Part shown: piece by piece, positions 6,250-10,473 of the stretch
Numbering within the stretch: the first letter of the stretch is position 1
Layout: each line of letters opens with the position of its first letter
Assembly (NCBI GenBank): GCA_025354075.1
Contig: JANXNO010000377.1
Coordinates: 1 to 10,473, forward strand
Direction of reading: 5' to 3'
Source: Burkholderiales bacterium
GTDB lineage: Bacteria; Pseudomonadota; Gammaproteobacteria; Burkholderiales; Casimicrobiaceae
Length of the DNA stretch: 10,473 nt
Position numbers and translations under genes: made by a program
The notes under the pieces: generated by a model
Seen by the model: only the letters and a program-made list of their open reading frames with translations
Told to the model about the DNA's origin: nothing
The model's database searches: none

Positions 6250-6291
6250 TCATGACCGTTCGCTTGTGGTGCCGTGAACCGCCCCTTCTTG

Positions 6292-6543
6292 CTATGCCGC
6301 TTTGCGCGTCGCCTTGGCTCGTGCGACGCGTGGCTTTGCAGTAGCTGCAATAGCCGATCGCAAAAAGTCATTGACCGCGTCGGAGGACTGGAATACGGCG
6401 GCAACATCCCGCTGCAATACTACGACGGAGGTATCCACCCATTTCGAAGCAAAGCGATTGGGTTTGGCTTGCGAGTAATCCAGCCGGTATTCCGCACGCA
6501 TTTCTTCAATGCGGGGAGCGGGTTTAGTTTTGCTCATAGTCAT
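6292..6543 (-). CDS. brnA: BrnA-like antitoxin of a BrnT-type toxin-antitoxin pair
   Basis: An 83-residue protein starting MTMSKTKPAPRIEEMRAEYR. It contains the antitoxin-type block LDYSQAKPNRFA followed by a short DNA-binding-like segment (VVVLQRDVAAVF, SSDAVNDFLRSAI) and a basic Ala/Lys/Arg tail. In such pairs the antitoxin neutralises the toxin and represses its own promoter as a dimer. ATG 6543 is chosen over an upstream frame reaching 6651 because GGAAGGAA (6548-6555) is a good Shine-Dalgarno site five bases away; ATG 6537 is a second possibility. It lies just downstream of the brnT frame, and the full-length toxin frame would overlap it by 20 bases. The family call rests mostly on the neighbouring BrnT and on the DYS-AKPN block. 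Confidence 0.75.
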   Translation of the reverse strand: MTMSKTKPAPRIEEMRAEYRLDYSQAKPNRFASKWVDTSVVVLQRDVAAVFQSSDAVNDFLRSAIAATAKPRVARAKATRKAA

Positions 6544-6802
6544 TTCGTTCCTTCCGTGTTGCAGCGCGGGCGCTGATGATTCGATTCGTACTTTCAAGTC
6601 GTTCCGTGAAGCTGACCTACAGCAGCTTGCCACTGTGATTGTGGCCGACAATCAGTTCACGCTGCTCGCCAACCGAATGATCAGGGTCGGGAAACATTTT
6701 TGCAAGGTGGTCGCCGAAAACTTCCGTAGCTTCCGTGAAAGAAATGCCGTGCTTCGCTAGATTGCTGGTGTCTTTCACAGAATCCCATTCAAACTTGATC
6801 AC
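6524..6802 (-). pseudogene. brnT: brnT toxin gene interrupted by an in-frame amber codon
   Basis: From GTG 6802 (Shine-Dalgarno AAGGGA at 6807-6812) the frame gives a 61-residue product that is clearly BrnT: MIKFEWDSVKDTSNLAKHGI, SFTEATEVFGD, DPDHSVGEQRE, GKLL. TAG at 6617-6619 then ends it. In the same frame, with no shift, come 30 more codons: VSFTER, then RIISARAATRKERNDYE, which is the conserved C-terminus of BrnT, then TAA at 6524-6526. So one nonsense codon at position 62 of a 92-codon gene separates the conserved RIISAR...ER.YE end. BrnT is a RelE-fold ribonuclease in the Brucella system; without this C-terminal part the product is probably inactive. A sequencing error or stop readthrough are the alternatives. 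The restored overlap with brnA matches the usual arrangement. Confidence 0.85.
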
Positions 6803-6819
6803 GTATTCCCTTTTCGTCG

Positions 6820-6849
6820 GTAGGGTGGATGTGCGTAGCGCTATCCACC
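6820..6849 (+). repeat. GTAG-headed palindromic element A
   Basis: The element starts GTAGGGTGGAT and ends ATCCACC. GGTGGAT (6824-6830) pairs perfectly with ATCCACC (6843-6849), with an inner GCG/CGC stem around TAG. It sits 17 bases upstream of the brnT start codon and faces element B. The GTAGGGTGGAT type is, to my memory, a common dispersed palindrome in proteobacterial genomes. Confidence 0.7.
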
Positions 6850-6870
6850 ATCTTTGCCCCCTAACGAATC

Positions 6871-6899
6871 GCGGATGACGCTTCGCGTATCCGCCCTAC
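6871..6899 (-). repeat. GTAG-headed palindromic element B
   Basis: Read on the - strand it starts GTAGGGCGGAT, then ACGCGAAGCGT, then CATCCGC. The arms GCGGAT and ATCCGC pair, and ACGC/GCGT pairs inside. It is a variant of element A in the opposite direction, 21 bases away, and begins three bases after the stop codon of the small membrane protein gene. Confidence 0.7.
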
Positions 6900-6902
6900 T
6901 AG

Positions 6903-7214
6903 CTACGTAACTGGTTTGTAGCCAAGGGCCAAGAGGTGCCGTGTCAGCCACGTCCGACCACGAAAACCAACAATCGCACGGAATATCAAAACAAGCGAAC
7001 AAGCAGCGGTGAGCGATAGCGAGTTCTCTCCCAAAAAACCAAACAAAAAGCCAGACGCAAGTAGCACGAGAGCGTCAAACAATATGAGTCGTCCTGCCGA
7101 CTTTGTCATTCCTTCGCTATAAGCCCACAGACTCGACAGGAAAAAGGCACCCATTGAGAAGCGCTTCGGCACTCGCCGCTCAGCCAGCGTCGGATGCCAA
7201 AAAGCTATCCCCAT
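6903..7214 (-). CDS. Small DUF2628-like membrane protein, unknown function
   Basis: A 103-residue protein. Residues 18-31 (RFSMGAFFLSSLWA) resemble the amphipathic 'F..aAFf...Wa' entry of DUF2628 proteins. Two membrane helices follow, near 42-61 and 66-84, then a short tail with GFRGRTWLTRHLLALGYKPV, again like the end of that family. Function is unknown. The ATG at 7214 has no Shine-Dalgarno sequence; a later ATG (residue 21) would cut into the conserved entry. It lies 58 bases downstream of alaS on the same strand, with a GTAG-headed palindrome in that gap and another right after its stop. The family assignment is by pattern memory and is moderate. Confidence 0.6.
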   Translation of the reverse strand: MGIAFWHPTLAERRVPKRFSMGAFFLSSLWAYSEGMTKSAGRLILFDALVLLASGFLFGFLGENSLSLTAACSLVLIFRAIVGFRGRTWLTRHLLALGYKPVT

Positions 7215-7220
7215 TTAGAC

Positions 7221-7246
7221 GTAGCCCGGATGCTCGCATTCGGGCT
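7221..7246 (+). repeat. GTAGCCCGGAT palindrome between alaS and the small membrane gene
   Basis: A GTAG head leads into a 9-bp stem, AGCCCGGAT with ATTCGGGCT (7223-7231 with 7238-7246, one G-T pair), and a 6-base loop. This resembles a further common class of dispersed GTAG palindrome. It lies 27 bases past the alaS stop, so its hairpin could protect the 3' end of alaS mRNA. There is no T tract, so I do not call it a terminator. Confidence 0.6.
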
Positions 7247-7272
7247 TCTATGGTTTGGCGAAGGCATTTCAA

Positions 7273-9870
7273 TTACCCCAAAAGCGAAGCCAAAGCGTCC
7301 CCCAACTTCTCCCCATCCACCCCACCCGCCATAGCCATATCAGGTCGTCCACCACCCTTGCCGCCAACAATTGCAGCAGCCTTGCCAACAATCTCACCCG
7401 CCTTGAATTTGCCGACCAAATCAGCAGTCACGCCCGCACACAACGCAACCTTGCCATCCGGCGATTTGCTACCAAGCAGCACCACACCTGAACCCAGTTT
7501 GTTCTTGAGTTGATCAACCATTTCGCGCAGCGCTTTGGCGTCTGCACCTTCAATTTCGGCAGACAAAAACTTTACGCCATCTTTCTCGACGACTTTGCTG
7601 AGCAGGTCGCCACCGGCCGCGGCGGCGAGCTTGCTCTTCAGCGCGGCGAGTTCTTTTTCGAGCGCTTTGACGTGGTCCTGAATCTGGGCGATCTTGTTTG
7701 TGACTTCCGCTTGCGGAATTTTCAGTGCGCCAGCGACGTCGCTCATGCGGGCATCAAGCGCCTGCACGAAGGCCATTGCGTTCAACCCGGTGACCGCCTC
7801 GACGCGGCGCACGCCTGCTGCTACGCCGCCTTCCGAGATGATCTTGAAGAAGCCGATGTCGCCGGTACGCGCTACGTGGGTGCCGCCGCAAAATTCCTTG
7901 CTGCTGCCGATTTCCAGTACGCGCACTTCGTCGCCGTACTTCTCGCCAAACAGCATCGTCGCGCCGCTGGTTTTGGCTTTTTCAATCGGCATCACTTCGG
8001 CGTGCGTCGCAGTGTTGGTGACGATTTCGGCGTTGACCTTCGCCTCTACTTCGCGGATTTGCGCGTCGGTCATCGGCGCGTTGTGCGCGAAGTCGAAGCG
8101 CGTTTTGTCGGCGTCAACGAGCGAGCCTTTTTGTGCGACGTGTGAGCCGAGCACTTCGCGCAGCGCCTTGTGCATCAGGTGTGTGACGGAGTGATTGCGG
8201 ATGGTGCGGGCGCGGGCTTCGGTGTCGACCTGCGCGTTGACGCTGTCGCCCACTTTCAGGCTGGCTCCGCCAAGCGTGCCGTGATGGCCAAACACATCGG
8301 GGATAACTTTCAGGGTATCGGCCACGGTGAACGTTGCGCCGCCCGCCGTCAGCGTGCCGCAGTCGCCCACCTGCCCGCCGCTCTCGGCGTAGAACGGCGT
8401 GTGATCGAGAACGACGACGCCATCATCGCCCGCATCGAGCAATTGAACAGGCGTGCCGCCCTTGTAGAGCGCGACGACTTTGCCCGCACGCGAAAGCTCT
8501 TCGTAGCCGTGGAACACCGTTTTGTCACCAGAATACGCGAGCACCGTATCGGCCTTGAATTTGCCGGCCGCGCGCGCCGTCGTGCGCTGCTTTTCCATCG
8601 CGGTTTCGAAACCTGCTTCGTCAACGGTAACGCCGCGTTCACGGCACACATCAGCCGTCAGATCGAGTGGGAAACCGAAGGTGTCGTAGAGCTGAAATGC
8701 AATCGCGCCATCCAGCGTTTTCGCGCCATCAGCCAACGCTCTTTCAAGAATCGCCATGCCGTGCACTAGCGTTTCGCCAAAGCGAATTTCCTCCGAGTGC
8801 AGCGTCTCGGCAACACGATCTTTCGCGGCGCGCAACTCGGGATAGGCATCGCCCATCTGCACGTCAAGCTCAGCGACGAGCTTGTAGAAGAACGGCTTGG
8901 TCTGGCCGAGCTTGTAGCCGTGGCGCAGTGCGCGGCGGATGATCCGGCGCAGCACGTAGCCGCGGCCTTCGTTGCTCGGGATCACGCCGTCGGTGATCAG
9001 GAACGAGCAGGCGCGGATGTGGTCGGCGATTACGCGCAGTGATGGATTGGCGAGATCGGTACAGCCGGTCTCAGCCGACGCTTTGTTGATCAGCGCGACG
9101 AACAAATCGATTTCGTAGTTGGAGTGAACGTGTTGCAGGATGGCGGCGAGGCGCTCCATGCCCATGCCGGTGTCGACGCAGGGTTTGGGCAGGGGCAACA
9201 TCGGGCCGTCCTTGACCTCGCGGTTGAACTGCATGAACACGAGGTTCCAGATTTCGATGAAGCGGTCACCGTCTTCATCAGGCGAGCCGGGTGGGCCGCC
9301 GGGGATGTGTGCGCCGTGGTCGTAGAAGATTTCCGAGCACGGGCCGCAGGGTCCGATATCGCCCATCATCCAGAAGTTGTCCGAGGCGTAGCGCGCGCCC
9401 TTGTTGTCGCCAATGCGCACAATGCGATCCACCGGCACGCCGATTTCGTCCTTCCAGATGTTGAACGCTTCGTCGTCATCGGCATACACCGTGACCAGCA
9501 GTTTTTCCTTCGGCAGACCGTACACGACAGTCAACAATTCCCACGCGTACTTGATCGCGTCGCGCTTGAAATAATCGCCGAACGAGAAGTTGCCGAGCAT
9601 CTCGAAAAACGTGTGGTGGCGCGCGGTGTAGCCGACGTTTTCCAGGTCGTTGTGCTTGCCGCCTGCGCGCACGCTGCGCTGCGCGCTGGTGGCCCGCACG
9701 TAAGCGCGCTTGTCCGCCCCTGTAAACACGTCCTTGAACTGCACCATGCCGGAGTTCACGAACATCAGCGTCGGGTCACTAGCGATGAACAGCGGCGACG
9801 AGGCGACGCGTGTGTGGCCCTTGGATTCGAAGAAGCTTAAGAACTTTTCCCGGATGTCTGCGAGTTTCAT
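7273..9870 (-). CDS. alaS: Alanyl-tRNA synthetase
   Basis: A complete 865-residue cytoplasmic class II synthetase that charges tRNA-Ala with alanine; E. coli AlaRS has 876 residues. The N-terminal catalytic domain runs from [19 protein letters not shown] through the tRNA-binding helices to about residue 455. The editing domain that clears mischarged Ser/Gly has its four zinc ligands intact: His560 and His564 (HSVTH), Cys661 and His665 (CGGTH). A helical segment (about 710-750) and the C-Ala domain with GGKGGGRPD (836-844) follow, ending [12 protein letters not shown] 9870 fits the family N-terminus; GTG 9909 would add 13 unrelated residues. No strong Shine-Dalgarno site is visible. It diverges from the manganese riboswitch unit. 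Confidence 0.98.
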   Translation of the reverse strand: MKLADIREKFLSFFESKGHTRVASSPLFIASDPTLMFVNSGMVQFKDVFTGADKRAYVRATSAQRSVRAGGKHNDLENVGYTARHHTFFEMLGNFSFGDYFKRDAIKYAWELLTVVYGLPKEKLLVTVYADDDEAFNIWKDEIGVPVDRIVRIGDNKGARYASDNFWMMGDIGPCGPCSEIFYDHGAHIPGGPPGSPDEDGDRFIEIWNLVFMQFNREVKDGPMLPLPKPCVDTGMGMERLAAILQHVHSNYEIDLFVALINKASAETGCTDLANPSLRVIADHIRACSFLITDGVIPSNEGRGYVLRRIIRRALRHGYKLGQTKPFFYKLVAELDVQMGDAYPELRAAKDRVAETLHSEEIRFGETLVHGMAILERALADGAKTLDGAIAFQLYDTFGFPLDLTADVCRERGVTVDEAGFETAMEKQRTTARAAGKFKADTVLAYSGDKTVFHGYEELSRAGKVVALYKGGTPVQLLDAGDDGVVVLDHTPFYAESGGQVGDCGTLTAGGATFTVADTLKVIPDVFGHHGTLGGASLKVGDSVNAQVDTEARARTIRNHSVTHLMHKALREVLGSHVAQKGSLVDADKTRFDFAHNAPMTDAQIREVEAKVNAEIVTNTATHAEVMPIEKAKTSGATMLFGEKYGDEVRVLEIGSSKEFCGGTHVARTGDIGFFKIISEGGVAAGVRRVEAVTGLNAMAFVQALDARMSDVAGALKIPQAEVTNKIAQIQDHVKALEKELAALKSKLAAAAGGDLLSKVVEKDGVKFLSAEIEGADAKALREMVDQLKNKLGSGVVLLGSKSPDGKVALCAGVTADLVGKFKAGEIVGKAAAIVGGKGGGRPDMAMAGGVDGEKLGDALASLLG

Positions 9871-10028
9871 GGTGTTCTGACTGATGGTGATATTGCTGGC
9901 GTCCGGCACTGCGCGCGGCGTGTTTAACCCTTGATTTTAAGGGGCTGGCGGCGCAATCCCACGTTCCACGAGTTGCGGATTCGGCATAACTGCGCGATGA
10001 CCGGAAAACCGATGCGTAGGCGCAACGG

Positions 10029-10056
10029 TTGGGCGTCCCGGAGGTCGCGCTAAAAT
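10029..10056 (+). promoter_or_regulatory. Probable sigma-70 promoter of the manganese riboswitch transcript
   Basis: The -10 TAAAAT (10051-10056) matches the consensus at five of six bases. A weak -35 TTGGGC (10029-10034) lies 16 bases upstream. Transcription would start near 10063, just before the first riboswitch helix (10066), which supports the placement. The rest of the 9871-10028 gap should hold the alaS promoter; I see a TAAAAT on the - strand near 9936-9941 but no good -35. Confidence 0.6.
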
Positions 10057-10065
10057 ATTAGGAAT

Positions 10066-10184
10066 CGTTGGGGAGTAGTCGCCCGCCATCGTGTTGCAAC
10101 AACAAGGATGAGCGGGGTTCGCGTCAACACACTTGGTCTTCGGATCATGGCGCGAGCAGCTTCGGTGTCGGTCTGCAATCAGCG
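10066..10184 (+). ncRNA. yybP-ykoY manganese riboswitch
   Basis: The hallmark loop GGGGAGTAG (10070-10078) is present, with the second conserved segment GTCAACA (10123-10129) and ATGGC (10147-10151). Helices fit: P1 CGTTG/CAGCG (10066-10070 with 10180-10184, one G-U); a long arm CCCGC/GCGGG and CATC/GATG (10082-10090 with 10107-10116), capped by TGTTG-CAA-CAACA; a second arm TCGCG/CGCGA (10119-10123 with 10151-10155), topped by a UUCG tetraloop stem (10135-10146). This class senses Mn(II) and usually turns on Mn exporters. The downstream gene is an exporter of that kind, which is strong independent support. Confidence 0.9.
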
Positions 10185-10199
10185 TTCAGTTTTGAACGT
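10182..10199 (+). promoter_or_regulatory. Hairpin competing with riboswitch helix P1
   Basis: GCGTTCA (10182-10188) pairs with TGAACGT (10193-10199) around a 4-base loop, with one G-T pair. The bases 10182-10184 are also the end of the 3' strand of P1 (CAGCG), so the hairpin and P1 cannot both form fully. It is a candidate switching element. The sequence shows the overlap; the switching role is inference. Confidence 0.45.
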
Positions 10200-10227
10200 A
10201 TAACCGCCACCCGCCTGGCAAGACCTT

Positions 10228-10283
10228 TGACCGCAAAGCCTCCGCATGCGCCGGGGAAGCCTTGCGGTCATTGGTATGTTTTT
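10228..10283 (+). terminator. Terminator-like stem in the riboswitch leader
   Basis: TGACCGCAA (10228-10236) is perfectly complementary to TTGCGGTCA (10262-10270), enclosing a GC-rich inner region that can pair partly. TTTTT follows at 10279-10283, eight bases after the stem. It lies between riboswitch and gene, where a Mn-controlled terminator would be. The gap between stem and T run weakens the call; it could also act on translation. Confidence 0.5.
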
Positions 10284-10311
10284 CCGGCGCGGAGTGTGAA
10301 TCGACAAAATC

Positions 10312-10473
10312 ATGGAAGCTTTCCTCATTTCAACCGGAGTCGTCGCACTCGCGGAAATTGGTGACAAAACTCAACTGCTCGCGTTCATCCTAGCAGCACG
10401 CTTTAAGAAACCCCTACCGATCATCGCTGGCATCCTTTGTGCCACGTTGATTAACCATGGCCTGGCGGGTGCC
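10312..10473 (+). CDS. UPF0016/GDT1-family manganese exporter (MneA type), N-terminal part (partial)
   Basis: The frame opens at ATG 10312 and runs off the right edge after 54 codons: MEAFLISTGVVALAEIGDKT, then QLLAFILAARFKKPLPIIAG, then ILCATLINHGLAGA. The motif EIGDKT (residues 15-20) is the E-x-G-D-K-(T/S) signature of the UPF0016/TMEM165/GDT1 cation transporters, whose first repeat begins this way. Bacterial members such as MneA export manganese from the cytoplasm through the inner membrane. Two hydrophobic segments are visible (about 3-14 with 21-29, and 35-53). A manganese riboswitch in the leader agrees with the role. The nearest purine-rich site, GGAG (10291-10294), is 17 bases from the ATG, which is too far for a normal ribosome binding site. 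The rest of the gene lies outside the window. Confidence 0.9.
   Translation, partial: MEAFLISTGVVALAEIGDKTQLLAFILAARFKKPLPIIAGILCATLINHGLAGA

Noticed and set aside
7223..7246. Stem after alaS as an intrinsic terminator
   Set aside because: There is no T tract on the - strand; it fits better as a GTAG-headed repeat.
7510..8145. Long + strand open frames opposite alaS (also 8170-8769 and 9124-9840)
   Set aside because: They are complements of the well-conserved alaS reading frame and show no recognisable protein features.
9871..9909. GTG start extending AlaRS by 13 residues
   Set aside because: The family begins at the [14 protein letters not shown] segment; the extra residues look like leader sequence.
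10068..10364. 98-codon open frame on the + strand upstream of the exporter gene
   Set aside because: It covers the riboswitch and its terminator stem, overlaps the real exporter start in another frame and resembles no protein.
1..10473. CRISPR array, prophage, integrase, defence island or biosynthetic cluster
   Set aside because: I found no regularly spaced direct repeats, no integrase, transposase or phage genes, and no effector-type proteins beyond the decayed brnT/A pair.

Overview
The window reads as ordinary chromosomal DNA of a moderately GC-rich Gram-negative bacterium, most likely a betaproteobacterium. The signs are a proteobacterial-type AlaRS, Sec and lipoprotein signal sequences, a SCO/PCuAC copper set, an FNR/Anr-type box and GTAG-headed REP-like palindromes. 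This assignment is an inference; there is no rRNA or other phylogenetic marker here. I see no transposase, phage gene, CRISPR array or tRNA.

Left part (1-2334, + strand): a tight, overlapping run of envelope genes. It holds the end of a YVTN-type beta-propeller protein, a secreted NodB-fold polysaccharide deacetylase, a membrane sterol desaturase/fatty acid hydroxylase-superfamily enzyme and a small cysteine-containing lipoprotein, closed by a hairpin terminator. Next, a TetR-family regulator (- strand) diverges from a ygiD-type extradiol dioxygenase (+ strand). A 17-bp imperfect palindrome in the gap is a candidate operator.

Middle (4288-6250, - strand): a copper-delivery cluster. In transcription order it is an HMA-domain/MauE-DoxX-like membrane fusion, a PCu(A)C periplasmic copper chaperone and a SCO1/SenC lipoprotein. 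A perfect FNR/Anr-type palindrome (TTGAT-N4-ATCAA) lies upstream of the first gene, which suggests low-oxygen control of copper supply to a terminal oxidase. A facing pair of REP-like elements fills the gap between the first two genes. It supplies the stop codon of one and occupies the ribosome-binding region of the next.

Next to it (6292-7250, - strand): a BrnT/BrnA-type toxin-antitoxin locus whose toxin frame is broken by one in-frame TAG. The rest of the conserved BrnT C-terminus follows in the same frame, and the antitoxin is intact. A small DUF2628-like membrane protein lies upstream. GTAG-headed palindromes sit at three of the boundaries here.

Right part (7273-10473): alaS, complete, on the - strand. 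Diverging from it is a yybP-ykoY-type manganese riboswitch with a promoter, a competing hairpin and a terminator-like stem. It leads into the first 54 codons of a UPF0016/GDT1 (MneA-type) manganese exporter that runs off the end of the window.
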